Below, one piece after another: positions 1 through 11,127 of a DNA stretch of 64,000 nucleotides (positions are counted from its first letter, which is position 1; each line of letters starts with the position of its first letter). The translations under genes were made by a program, and so were the position numbers. Source of the stretch: Phialophora verrucosa (lineage: Eukaryota > Ascomycota > Eurotiomycetes > Chaetothyriales > Herpotrichiellaceae); contig MSED01000014.1 of assembly GCA_002099365.1 (NCBI GenBank), forward strand, positions 496,001 to 560,000, read 5' to 3'. A model generated the notes under the pieces. The model worked only from the letters and a program-made list of their open reading frames with translations. It had not been told where the DNA came from and searched no databases.

Positions 1-1546
1 ATCTTGGCGACGCCCGAGCCGCACAAAATAACTACTCGTCGTAACGAATCACGCAGCCAGAGACGACTCCCCTTGCATCTCGCGTACGCTGGCATTGTCC
101 CATTCCTTGCCCATGTAGCCGGTACTTGTTACAGAAAGAGTGCGTGACTACGGAGTAATTGTGGACTACAGTACGAGATACGCCCTGCTGCTCCAAACGC
201 TGGAACCAATCATCGCGAGGCACGGGGACGCGGGACAGATGTGCCTCGAGGCGAACTACTGTATGTACACGCCCTTACTATCTACAAGTATTACTCTATT
301 TCACTTGTTCCTCCGCCTTGTGACGTCGAGTCGGCGTCTCTCTCGCGTTTGCTAGCCTCAGTCGTGTGTCCTACGTGCCCCGGGATGATTTCCCTGTCCT
401 CGTCCTCGTACTCGTAAACTCCGACACTCCACTCCCCTCAGCGCCTCTCCACTCCACTCCACCCCGATCGCGCGAATGAGTCAGAAGGTACGCACCAGGA
501 CGCAAGAGTCGGTACACACTACGCTGTACGCAGTAAGCTACATGGCTGGCTAGCCAGAGTACTTGCCTTGCCGTGGAGAGCATGTCCGTGCGAGCACAAG
601 CGCACTTGCACACAAGCATAACGACATACTGTACAGACGGAGACGCAGATCGAGAGCGAGAGCGAGAGCGAGAGCAGAGCCTTGTTGCAACCCTTCTTCA
701 TCCGCAGACTTCGTCCCGTCCTGGGCACCTCGAAGTATATTGTACGCTGCTTGCCGTCTCATTGGTCACGGATATGTGCGCCTAGAAGGGGATGTTCCCG
801 CGCTGGGATCGAGCAAGCATTTTGCCTCTGGGATACTATGTATGATTGTCGAAGTTCCCGGCCCGCAGACATACAGTCAGCCAAGAGGGGCTAGACTTGC
901 CGTACGCCAGGCACCAGCCGCTAACCAGGTAGGTTCGCAGGCAGAGATTGTATAAGCAAACGCAAGCCAAGGCAAGCCACCGACAAGCAAAGCAAGCAAA
1001 GCAAAGCAATGGAGTGAGCAAATTAAGCTACACACGCTACGCTTTCGAGATGTGTGGGGAGGCCAAGACCCAGGACCAAGGGGGGTCCCTGTCGGTAAGT
1101 CGTTAGTCTCTATCATCTTGCTACGGGAGTGGCTTGCTCGGGTCGGGCGAGCTTAAGTCGAGGGAGTAAGAGTCAGAGGCCAGAGGCTATGGACGGTAAG
1201 GGAAGGTAGGTAAGGGGAGGGTGAGGCATATAAGGAGCCGTGGAGGGCCTGGATTTGGAGGCTCATTTTCAGGCTCAAACTCAGACTCATCATCAGGCTC
1301 GTTGCATTCTCTTTTCGTTGAGATCCGGATACGGAATCATACCAGGGCTAGAACCGAACCAGACATTGCGTCGATTTGAACTCGCTCGACAGAAGCATAC
1401 TATACAGGACACACAACACGGCATCTTACCCGCCAGCCAGACTGACATCCCCATACCTAATAGCACTCCAACAAGATCAATCGGAACCTCAACACCCATA
1501 CACCCACCTTAGCCCTTGACATCTCACACATCTCACATTCAACACC
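1..1546. other. Intergenic, no gene recognised
   Basis: No reading frame here looks like a protein family and no splice-joined model could be built. It contains a (GAGAGC)n microsatellite near 652-677, an AAGC/GCAAA-rich stretch at about 955-1010 and a TATA-like TATAAGG at 1229-1235. The last may belong to the promoter of the small gene starting at 1547, although it is about 310 nt upstream. Confidence 0.6.
652..677. repeat. GAGAGC microsatellite
   Basis: About four copies of the hexamer GAGAGC in a row. It is a simple repeat in a non-coding stretch. Confidence 0.8.
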
Positions 1547-1747
1547 ATGCCGTCGAACGAGAAATCAACCATGCCCGAGACGGCCTCGATCCGCAGCACC
1601 TCGACAGCTTCGAGCTTGAAGGCCCTCCTGCCGCGCAAGACCGGCAAGGACCTCAGCAACAAGGAGAAGAAGCCCCTGACCGAGACACCCGAGCAGAAAG
1701 CAACTCGAAGGGAGGCTGTGGCCGGGTATATGAGTATGATGCGATAG
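1547..1747 (+). CDS. Small conserved-looking fungal protein, 66 aa
   Basis: A single-exon frame from ATG at 1547 to TAG at 1745-1747. The protein is short, basic and Ser/Thr/Lys-rich, with no signal peptide or membrane segment. The N-terminal half is low-complexity (Ser/Thr runs). The C-terminal half carries the pattern TPEQKATRREAVAGYMSMM followed by a final Arg. Short Pezizomycotina proteins with a Ser/Thr-rich start and an E-Q-K-A-x-R-x-E-A-x-x-x-Y-M/L end are familiar to me as unnamed conserved proteins, so I think the gene is real. Function is unknown. The ATG lies after a pyrimidine/ACA-rich leader and a TATA-like site is present at 1229. It could also be a chance frame, since it is only 66 codons. 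Confidence 0.5.
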   Translation: MPSNEKSTMPETASIRSTSTASSLKALLPRKTGKDLSNKEKKPLTETPEQKATRREAVAGYMSMMR

Positions 1748-4010
1748 AAGGTAGAACGAAAGCCAAGGGCACGCACAATCGTGTCGCCTGGGCTATAGAC
1801 GAGTTCCACGTGGAGGAATGACATTGTGAGATGAGATACGGCAGGACAAGATGAGATATGACACGACAAGACACATTCACACAGAAGACCAGCGTCCGGC
1901 ATAGCTGGCTGGACGTGTCGGAAAGGACGAGGCGTCCGGTCCAGTCTGATATGATTGTTTCTTGTCCAACTCGGCGGGCCATGTGCCACGGGATGAGGAT
2001 CGGGTCGACTTCTCGTCCTTGTGTTGACACCCACGGCGTTCATATATACCATGACGATGATGTTTTTGTTTTGTTTTGTTTGTCGTACTGCTGCAAGCGA
2101 GGGTCAAGGGTGGTATGGTTGGACATAATCTAGTGGTGGGGAGAATATATTCCTAATGATGCTGGTAGCTTACCTGATAGAATAAATACAGTGATGCCTT
2201 ACAGTGCTGGAAGCTTACTTGATCCGTAGATCTGTCTTCTTCCCCCCCAGTCCTTCAAGCTATGTGCTCTGTAGATTAGGCGCATATCTCCAGAGATAAC
2301 ATGATACTGTATGTGGCCCTGGCAGGTCAGGAGATGCGATAAAACATAAACTCAAGAGCCAGCTCGTGGCTCCGTGTTGAGTTGAAAATAGTCACCGTGA
2401 ATGAAAAACGAAGGCCGCCGTATCAGAGATCACAAGAGGCAACGATGCTTGAAGCTCATCAGCGTTGCGGTCAATCGACGTTGCTCTTCGCGGGCACATT
2501 GGCTTAGAAAGGCCCATGCAAAGTTCTCGACAAGGAAGAATATTCATTAGACCGGCGGTGCTGCTTTCAGGTGTAGTATCGTGATACCCCAGGGGACAGG
2601 GAGTCGGGTCGAATGGTTCCTGATGGGCTTCGTTCAATCACTTTCGTCTGAGTTGTCCCATTCGCCTGTGCTGAGTTGGAGTTGAGTTGATACCTAGAAC
2701 CATGGTTGTGATATTCTCGCCGAAGGGATACCATACAGTCACAGTGTAATAATCGTGTTGCACAGTCACAGTGTACTATGTCCACAATCGTGTTGCACAG
2801 TCACAGTGTACTATGTCCGCAATCGTGTTGCGGTGTGCTGCGGTGGATGGAGGACGGAGTCTGACTGCAGAAATGAGATGGAACGACAACCGCGTCAGGC
2901 GCTCCAGTCAGCGCAATGCGGTGCGGGTGCCCATAATTATCCCTTTGGCCACTTCGCTCGTCCTAATTAATATAACATAAGAGGCGCTGAGGATCTCGCG
3001 TCGTCTCACACTGCGCTTTTCGTTCTCGCTTGACGGTAAAGACGCGAGTCGCGAGTCGCGTGGCTCCGAGAGTGGCTCCCAGACGAGAATGTTGATTGCG
3101 GGCCAAGCGGTACTCGTACTCCGTTGAGGATGGCTTACAAGGAACAGAGAGAGCCAGAACTCGGCGGGCGCAACAGAACAGAGGACACTGGTACGAATCA
3201 GACGAATTTCCGCACCTGGAAAAGAAAGGCCTTGGTCGCGCAATTGGGAAATTGTTTTCACTGTGTTGGCTGTTAACTCCGGTGCCTGGTAGGTATGATT
3301 CGGCGGCGCGGTGTACAATTGTCGAAGAATACCGAGTACACGAAGAAGTACTGTGTGTACAGGGTATAAGAAGCGTGCTGACAAACCGCAACGAGATCTT
3401 CACCACACCCAAGACAGCACTCGTACACGTTTGGATACTAACATGTCGGTGTCCAAGGCTGTTGCCTAAGGGCCGACGTGTTTGGTGTCGACCGAGCAGG
3501 TTGTTATGGGCGAGCCGAACGCTGGGCGCAAAAGGCCTTCGTACAACAAACACAACAACAACACGGATGAACCCACGGACGTGGCTCTAGCCCCGATGAA
3601 ACGTGCTGGCGTCGGTAGCGACAATGTCGGTCCATCCAATGACAGTGCCGACCTTGTTGGTCTAGTCGACGGCGAAGCTGCAGCGGTGGACATCGATCTG
3701 CCGAGCCCTTCAGGGGACTTCGCGCTTTCCTAAGGCCGAAGCTCCCTTTGTACGTCGAGGGTGGGGATGGTCGGGTGCATTTTGATCTCCCTTCCGAGAT
3801 CTATGATATGATATCAATTTAGGAGATTCTTTCTTCATTTGCCGGGTTGCTTCTCTTGCTGCCACTCTCTCGAATTCTGGCGTTGGCGTGTCAAGCAGAA
3901 AACCCGCCGTTCAGTCCAGCCGCTGGGAGGTTCATCTTGGTTGTACGATACCCTTGGTGACTCGTCTAACAACAGCTATCCCCCTGGTGCGCTCGGCTCG
4001 ACACTCCACA
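1748..4010. other. Intergenic, tandem repeat, no gene recognised
   Basis: This stretch holds a TTTTG-type microsatellite (about 2061-2082) and a 35-bp tandem repeat (2734-2830). Several open frames of 60-190 codons occur on both strands but none resembles a known family. The final 200 nt are the leader of the MFS gene. Confidence 0.55.
2734..2830. repeat. 35-bp tandem repeat, about 2.8 copies
   Basis: Two full copies of 35 bp (2761-2795 and 2796-2830) differ at one base (TCCACAATCG versus TCCGCAATCG). A shortened copy of 27 bp precedes them at 2734-2760. Each copy contains the imperfect palindrome CAGTCACAGTGTACT. There is no coding context. Confidence 0.85.
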
Positions 4011-5457
4011 ATGGCCGGCACGATATCGGCAGATGTCGAGAAGCAACTGCCTGTAGAAAATGCACCGCCTACCGACGCTCAGGGCAACCAGCCCAATACA
4101 GAATCCAAAGTACCGTCTACGGAACGGTCCTCGGAAGAACAAGCTGTCGAAATCGAGGCTCCCAAAGCAGCCAATCCATGGGCAGACCCTTCCTCGTTTC
4201 CCGACGGCGGTGGCCAAGCCTGGCTCACCGTTGCCGCTGCGAGTGCCTGCTTTTTCGTTTCATGGGGGTGCGTGGCCTCGCGTTCTTATATCACGCTTGT
4301 GTCAATGGCTAACCTTTTGATCTAGGTGGATTAATTGCGTCGGAGTGTTCCAGGAGAGATATATGAGCGTCGAGCTGAGGCAGTACTCCCCCAGCACGGT
4401 CGCCTGGATCCCTTCGGTGGAGACGTTCTTCATGCTGGCCACCGGACCCGTGGCCGGATTCATCTTCGACAACTATGGCCCCACCAGACTTTTGATCGCG
4501 GGCAGCTTCATGCACGTCTTCGGGTTGATGATGGCCTCGATCTCGAAGGAATACTATCAGTTCATGCTCAGCCAGGGCGTTTGCTCGGCGATCGGAGCAT
4601 GCTGCATCTTCACACCGGCCGTCGCGTGTGTCTCGACGTGGTTCTACAAGAAACGCGGAATGGCCATCGGTCTCACGGCCTCGGGCAGTTCTCTCGGCGG
4701 TGTGCTATTCCCCATCATTGTCAGTCGCATGATTAAACGAAACGGCTTCCCGTGGGCGATGCGGACCTGCGCCTTTCTCATCCTCGGACTTTGCACCTTC
4801 GCCATCCTCACCCTCCGCGCACGCTTCCCGCCACGACCCCGCCCTTGGAGTCTGGTGGCGTTTGTGCGACCGCTCAAAGAGGTGCCGATGATCTTGCTCA
4901 CCCTCGCGACCTTCTTTTTCTACTGGGGAATGTTTCCCGTCTTTTCCTTCGTCACCGCGGTCGCGAACGGCCGCGGCATGTCTCTGGAGTTGGCGCAGTA
5001 CCTGGTCTCCATTCTCAACGCCGGCTCAGTCTTTGGTCGAACCCTGCCTGGTATCTTGGGTGACAGGTTCGGCCGTTTCAACGTCATGACCGTGTTCTGT
5101 ACCTTGACAGGCATACTGATTTTGGCCGTCTGGATCCCGGCCGACACCAATGTAGGCCAACTTGTCTTTGCGCCAGTCTTCGGCTTCGCCTCTGGTGCTG
5201 CCATTGGACTGACACCCGCCTTGATTGCACAAGTTTCGCCAATCCAGGAGATTGGTGTCCGGACAGGCACGGTCTTTGGCGCGGGTTCGCTCGGAGCTTT
5301 GACAGGCTCACCTATCGGTGGAGCGTTGATCACCCGCGACCACGGTGGATTCTTGTACCTCCAACTGTTTGGTGGCATCGTCTGTCTTGTTGGCTGTGCC
5401 TTCTTCGCCATCGCTCGGGTGTACCTAGTGGGTTTTGACCTGAAGAAGAAGGTCTAG
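4011..5457 (+). CDS. MFS transporter, monocarboxylate (MCT/SLC16-like) type
   Basis: Two exons, 4011-4267 and 4326-5457, give 462 aa. The intron (58 nt) has GTGCGT at its start and ATCTAG at its end, and the codon GGG is split across it. The N-terminal ~75 residues are hydrophilic and cytosolic. Twelve hydrophobic segments follow. Just after the junction the protein reads GWINCVGVFQERY, which is typical of fungal monocarboxylate-permease-like proteins. The loop KKRGMAIGLTASGSSLGGV matches the MFS segment after the fourth helix. The family moves monocarboxylates or related small molecules across membranes, usually the plasma membrane, but the substrate cannot be read from sequence. ATG 4011 is the first in frame that yields a normal N-terminus. 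No pathway genes sit directly beside it. The nearest recognisable genes are the Zn2Cys6 protein at 8.8 kb and the SDR at 11.7 kb. Confidence 0.92.
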
Positions 5458-8400
5458 ATGTTGTATTTCAGGGGAAGGGCATTAGACACGACAAGCATGC
5501 TGTATCATGTACCAATTAGCAATAGACTCCGGTTTTCGGTGGGATTAAGTGTAAGGCATCCTAGACGAGGCATTCATAAAGATCATGGAACATGACGAGG
5601 CGAGCCCCTTGGCCCTCTAGCTTAGATTCGTGGTGTAGTCCTCCATATCGAGGCAAGCAATCTGAACGTCGGGCCATGAACGTCTTCCTTCCCTCCCCAG
5701 ATCTAAAATTCTCGGACTCCTCGAACTTTCCTCAAGGCCCTCTTCGTCATCGTCGTCCCCTATTGTCGGCAACAGACTGGTGCGCCTTGTGCCTACCTAT
5801 ACTTTGCCCGCGTGGCTTGCTCCTATTCGTCCAAAACTTCGAGTTGGCCTTGTCTAGGTTTCCCCGCCCGCGCCAGCCCTGAATCGGTCGCCTCGATCTT
5901 GTTGTCAGTCTTTTCGAAATGGTGTTGAGAGCGACGAGCGCTTCACCCCGAGTCTACAGCTCTGCACGCCCTTTACCTTCTTTGACTTTGACGCTGTTCG
6001 ATGCGAACCTCTTGCGCCTGCTTTGGCATCTCGACTCCACACGAGATCCCAAAACCTCTCGTATTACATTCAAATTAGCAAACGACATCCGAGAGCTTCA
6101 AGAACTGCCAAACTAGCAGCTTTGATCTTGACAGGCGGATGCTGGCACGTCTCGCCTCGTGGGACTAGGCTGCTTTCGAAGGGCGCGACAATGATGAGAG
6201 GGAAGAGTAGGGGCCAACTCATTGCGCTCTGGTGTCGCTTGGCCCATCGGCCTCGGTGACTTTGAGCACTTGCTATTCTTCGTCCAGAGGATGCCGGAGC
6301 GTACGTACAACCATTGGGAAAGTGTCTCTGTCAACGCCGGTGGTTTCGATCGATGACGACCACTCAAACTAGAGCTTGTTAAGGCGCTGATCGGGACCAT
6401 ACAACGTGCTGAGTGCTAACGCAGTAAGGCCGCTCTTCTGGCAAGCGCTTGGACAAGGGAAGTGGTTCCGTCCACTTGGTCATCGCATCTACTTGAGGAG
6501 GCAGGCACAACAGCCCAAACAAGACACGTATCTTGCATATTGGGACAGCAGTCTGTCATGTGGCAGGCGGCCGTCACGAAAACAGTGTTCTCATGCATGT
6601 TGCCCGGCAAATTTATTGCCTGCGAAGCTGCAAGTGGAGGGTAGATGGGCTGGATGTGTGTAAGTACAACGGTATCCCTGGAAACCCTTGAGTTGTTTTC
6701 TCATGCCCTGTCTGCCCGTCCCGTGCAAGAACCATGGCCTGCTTGCTGACCGTAATGCATCTCTGCAGGTGACTGTCTCCCGGCTTTGAGCTCATGGCGC
6801 GAACCAAGAAGCAGACCTCAAAATGTGATGCCAGCCATGCAGATGCAGCCACTGCTTTGCAACCTCTGCACCACGGCACGCTGCTGGATGGACGGTCGCA
6901 CATGCAGCTGTCTACTGCTTCCGAATAGCCGTTGGACACGATGTGCCATGGCCGCTGCCTTTTTTCCAGGGTGGCGATATCATTGAACTCGACGGATGCG
7001 CAGCCCTGCCCAACGACCGGTGACAGGGGGTAAGGGGCACGAAGGTTTGAAGGAATCAACCTTGACAGCGGGCAGATCTCTGCACATCTGGTTTGCTTCA
7101 TGGCTTGGCTCTTCCCACCAACCACTCCGGTAACAGGGCAACTCGGCTTGCAGTTTTTGTGAGGCGGAGTATGTATCTCTGCCTGCAAGCTCGCCTTGCT
7201 AACTGGTCGACAGCCCGGAAAGCGACGTCCGGAAGATTGGATGGGTGACGACCAGTACCTGCAAGGCGCCGCGTTCGTTTTGGAGCAGAGTCTATCGTTA
7301 GAGATCTTACCACCAATCCTTAGTTTTCTTCACGCGACAGAATCAACGAGACCTGGACAGTACCGGTCTCAGGTATTTTGCTTGACATGAGTTTGATTGG
7401 ACCCCCACAGAGGTACGACCTACTAATGCACTGCAGCGCCATGCAGTCAGGATTGGAATGGGACAGTCCGTTGGCTATCCTCGCAGCCAACTCGGGACGA
7501 CACCTTGATCCAGCCAGCTTACAACGAGACAGCCTTACCATACCAGCCTCCGATTTCTTAAGTTGTGACGGACCATTGTTGCAATGCCATATGGCTTCAT
7601 GACGCAAGGAAGACGGGGCAAGCACGGAATACTGGAGACACCATCCCACCCACGGCGCGGAAGGATACCCACCATGTGTCCGGGGTATACTGCGCGCGAC
7701 CCAACATTGCTATGCTGCTATCATGCTGCAAGGCAACGCCAACACGCTCAAAAGGCAACCGAAAACACAGCAGCTTGCGACCCGTGTCGATCCAATTGGA
7801 AGCATGGGAAGCCTTGGGCAACAAGTGTTGCCCTTCAGACTCGAGCAACGTGTTTTTTTTCAGTCGCAGCTCTCATGATCGTTGGCAGACTCCCTCCTGT
7901 CGATTAAGGCGCGAAAATGACAGGGGCATGAATAAATCGAGCTCCGATCCGAACTTTGCGCTGGAGGACTCTAATATCATGGCAGGTCCAGATTCCTTTG
8001 CCAAATGTGTGTGTGGTCTTGGTTAGCGTGGCCGCTCACCGCCACGGTGCCATGCTCTACCCAGTCACAGGCGCAGCAGCGGCCTTGCAAATCGCCGGAC
8101 CGCCGTAGGCTTATTCGATCGAGCCTTCGAGCATATTCGTTCTTCCCCCTTTGAAGGGCTCAGTAGAAGAATTGGTATTCCGGAGAGCTTAACGCCAAAT
8201 GCTCGTGGAAGACAATAATGCATGCCAGGGCTGGAGAGGGATCGCACGCCGCCACTACCTATTGACCAGAGCTCTGTAAGGAATCACATCCTGTTATCCG
8301 CTCTCTCCCGCAAATGAGCAAATGGGCTGCTCGATCACGTTCTCATGCGATCCTGCTTGGGCCTCAACTGACAGAGCGTCCTGAGAATGTCTCCCACCTA

Positions 8401-8828
8401 TGGGAGCAGGACTGAGTGCATACGTGTGCGGCGACGTCCACGCGTGCGGCCAACATCAGTGGGCTCCTGATTTGTCCTTTGTCCTTGGATCCATGTCCAA
8501 AATCGAGGTTGCCCGGTTACTGCGCTCAATGCCAGAAACAGGATGGCCCGCAATTACCCCTCTAGAGCGCAGCGCGTCTCGACCGGTTGCTGTCGCCTCA
8601 CCAAGGAGATTCCGCCAGCATATTGGACCATGCAGCTCACCAGAGGCGTGTCCGCAAAGGCTGGAAGGTTCGCAACTCGCAACAGCGGAGTCTTGGGTGT
8701 TGGCTCTGACGAATGCCTGGTATAAAAAGGCTCTTCTTCACCATCTTGGAACGAAGCTTCTCCATCTTCATCTTTGGACTGACCTAGCTCTGTACGGGTG
8801 TATCCTTATACCCGACCTGCCATACACC
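5458..8828. other. Long intergenic stretch, no gene recognised
   Basis: About 3.4 kb without a supportable gene. Open frames up to 191 codons exist (for example on the minus strand at 6613-7188), but their translations are Cys/Ser/Arg-rich and family-less. There is no strong A/T bias or TA excess of the kind expected from heavy RIP mutation, and no transposase or reverse-transcriptase motif could be seen. The last ~110 nt are the promoter of the Zn2Cys6 gene. Confidence 0.5.
8721..8730 (+). promoter_or_regulatory. TATA box of the Zn2Cys6 gene
   Basis: TATAAAAAGG lies 99 nt before the proposed start codon at 8829 and is followed by a CT-rich leader (CTCTTCTTCACCATC). Spacing and context fit a fungal core promoter and support the chosen start. 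Confidence 0.6.
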
Positions 8829-10041
8829 ATGCCGTCTCGGGATCTTAAGTGGTACGTGGAGGCTCCCTTCAGAATGGCATTGAGCTTGCACCGCTAACCT
8901 ATTGATCAAGGACAGAGCCGCAGGTCGGCGAAGACACGCCAGGCTCCTCTTCCGGGCGCGGCGGGGACGACCCGAAAAAACACAAGAAAGACCCCTTCAG
9001 GGACGGAAGGCCAAGGGCACGGAACAGTTGTGAGCAATGCCGCGATAGCCATCGGGGAGTAGGTCGTCACGAAAGCTGTCATCCACAGGCTAATGATGTA
9101 CCTCTCTTAGTGCGACTTGCGTGGGCTGCCATCTCGGGGTTGTGAGCAATGCAGGAACATGGGAAGGCATTGCAGCTACATGGACGGACAAGAAGAAGGG
9201 AGAGAGAGGCCGTTGGCTGTAGCGTCGGCACCGGTCGACGTTGAACCAGCTGTCTCTAACCAAGCTCCTCCGGACTTGGCTGCACAGAAGTACGTTGAGA
9301 AACCATGGCACCACGAAGGACCACAATGCTGACTTGGACAGTGCTGCTCCCAACGGTTCCCAGCAAGCATTGACACCGATGATCCGCCAGCCGTACCACC
9401 AGGAGTCCAATGGTCCCCAGCAAGCATTGACGCCGACGAATTCTCAGCCGTACCCCCAGCAGCCCAATGATCCCCAGCAAACACTGACACCGACGATCCG
9501 CCAGCCGTACCACCAGGAGTCCAATGGTTCCCAGCAAGCATTGACGCCGACGAATTCTCAGCCGTACCCCCAGCAGCCCAATCGTCCCCAGCAAGCATTG
9601 ACACCTACGATTCCCCAGCCATACCCCCAGCAGTGGCCACAGTATGCACATACAGCACACCGTGCAGACGCAGTACTCGGACAGAACGAGTTCGTCGCTG
9701 CCGCCCTCCCTACACTGCACCCAATGGAATTGACCGGTGTCGGATACCATGAACATGGACCTTATGCTCTACACGACAACACTCATGGTCTACAGAACAA
9801 CGCTCGTGTTCTGCAGAACAATGCCCGTGTTTTGCAGAACAACCCTCGTGCTCTCCCCGACAACCCTCGTGCTCTGCGCAACAATCCTTATGCTCTGCAA
9901 AACGACTCTCATGCTCCATATGCCTTGCCGCAACACTTTAGTGATGTTGGTGCCAGCGTTGGAGACATGCCGGTTCCGAGCCAACGTCTCCAATCAGACC
10001 GTGACAACGGCAATGACAACGGCTGGTTGGACAACGAGTGA
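8829..10041 (+). CDS. Orphan Zn2Cys6 protein with tandem repeats, putative transcription factor
   Basis: Four exons were joined by hand: 8829-8851, 8911-9058, 9111-9289 and 9342-10041 (349 aa). All three introns are GT..AG (59, 52 and 52 nt) and frame-consistent. Residues ~47-80 form a binuclear zinc cluster: C-x2-C-x6-C-x9-C-x2-C-x6-C, seen as SCEQCRDSHRG, then CDLRG, then CEQCRNMGRHCSYM. The second intron falls inside the cluster, just before the third Cys. A basic stretch (KKHKKDPFRDGRPRAR) precedes it. Instead of the fungal_trans domain usual in this class, the rest is five copies of a 19-residue QP-rich repeat and then seven copies of a 7-residue L-x-N-N-x-x-x repeat. Zn2Cys6 clusters bind DNA (CGG triplets) in fungi, so a nuclear regulator is inferred. 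Target genes are unknown. A TATA box lies 99 nt upstream. Confidence 0.8.
9352..9633 (+). repeat. 57-bp coding tandem repeat, five copies
   Basis: This repeat encodes five 19-residue units of the form N-x-x-QQALTP-x-x-x-QPY-x-QQ-x. Units alternate between a PYHQES type and a PYPQQP type (A-B-A-B-C), so a 114-bp pair appears to have duplicated most recently. The unit stays in frame throughout, which supports real coding. Confidence 0.85.
9763..9909 (+). repeat. 21-bp coding tandem repeat, seven copies
   Basis: Seven degenerate 7-residue units such as RVLQNNA, RALPDNP and YALQNDS lie in the same frame as the upstream 57-bp repeat and inside the last exon of the Zn2Cys6 gene. Confidence 0.85.
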
Positions 10042-10633
10042 AGGAAGACAGACTGGAAGCATTCTAGGGTAGAGCTGCAGGTGAGGTAGACGACGACTTA
10101 CTGTGTAATGGATGATGCGGCGGTCGAGTTGGTTGGACCAAAAGCAAAGATCAAAAAGGACTTGCTGTAACTCACGCTTCCTACACCCATATTGGTTCAT
10201 CTCCTGCTTCTTCGGCGCGTATTCGTAGGAGCCCATAAGAATAAGCATAAGCATAAGCAAGTGCAGTGCAGTGCTGTTTGTGATCGCCCAGTCCAGCATC
10301 GCACTCTTGTAATGCGGGATCCATCGTTCAGAGCAAGGCAGGAGAAACAGGCGGACGAGGCGTCACTTCCGACCTTGTGCGACCGAGCCGCGATGCTGCA
10401 GATCCGAACAAGCGCGTCTCTGGACTCTTAAGGCGCGAACAATCTTTGCCGAGCTGTGCTCGCAGCGTGAGAAGAGATCCGTGAGTCATGATGCAGGTCT
10501 GCGAAAATGTTGCAGAAAACCTATCGCTGGATCTCACAATCTGGAATCTAAATTCCTTAAAGGGGGAGGTTGAAGAACGAACTCCGTTCTACCTGTTTCC
10601 CATGGGCGTCTCGGCTATTACAATCAGTGTACT

Positions 10634-10651
10634 GTACGAGGTACCTCGTAC
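10634..10651. repeat. 18-bp perfect palindrome
   Basis: GTACGAGGTACCTCGTAC reads the same on both strands. It lies in a non-coding stretch about 1.1 kb upstream of the SDR gene and 0.6 kb after the Zn2Cys6 gene. Confidence 0.85.
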
Positions 10652-11096
10652 GGAGGTCCCCTATCCTATTGGTGCTGGCGCAACGAGTACGGGGATGCCT
10701 GCGAGCCACTTGACTTTAACAGGGCTTCACGGCCATGTACTCGGTACTCCAGAAGAGCTTGATAAAGCTAAGCTACAGTTCACGTGCTACGTAAGCATGG
10801 ACGCTTGCGTCTTCTGGCCTTCCTCCAAAGCTCCACCTGTGCGGCCTTCGATTCACGAATTTCGGAGGATATAATATAGGACGTGCCCCATGGACTCGAG
10901 TTGCTTGATTACACACCTGTCTCTTTCATCAATACGTACTCGTGCGAGCAGTGGCTTATTTACGATACGGAGTGATGTTGGTCCGAATCGCAATGCAATG
11001 CAATGCGATGTATTGCGCGATATTAACGATGGGACGGGACGGGCGGCGGGCCACCAAACAATTTTGAGGCGACTCGGGCGGCAAATTTGATACATG

Positions 11097-11127
11097 GTAC
11101 ATGCATGTACTGTGATCAAGATCACAG
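11097..11127. repeat. Two adjoining palindromes
   Basis: GTACATGCATGTAC (11097-11110) is a perfect 14-bp palindrome. It shares its last base with CTGTGATCAAGATCACAG (11110-11127), an 8-bp inverted repeat with a 2-nt centre. Both lie about 620 nt upstream of the SDR start. Confidence 0.8.

Noticed and set aside
1489..2052. 187-codon minus-strand frame over the small gene at 1547
   Set aside because: It has no family features, and the plus-strand 66-codon frame has a more protein-like composition.
3482..3733. Plus-strand frame with a plausible hydrophilic protein (MGEPNAGRKRPS...)
   Set aside because: Short, low-complexity, no family and no promoter signal. I could not tell it from chance.
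6613..7188. 191-codon minus-strand frame, Cys-rich
   Set aside because: No signal peptide, no repeating Cys spacing, no family words and no splice partners.
5458..8828. Possible RIP-degraded transposon
   Set aside because: Base composition by eye is balanced without the TA excess of RIP, and no transposase, integrase or reverse-transcriptase motif could be read.
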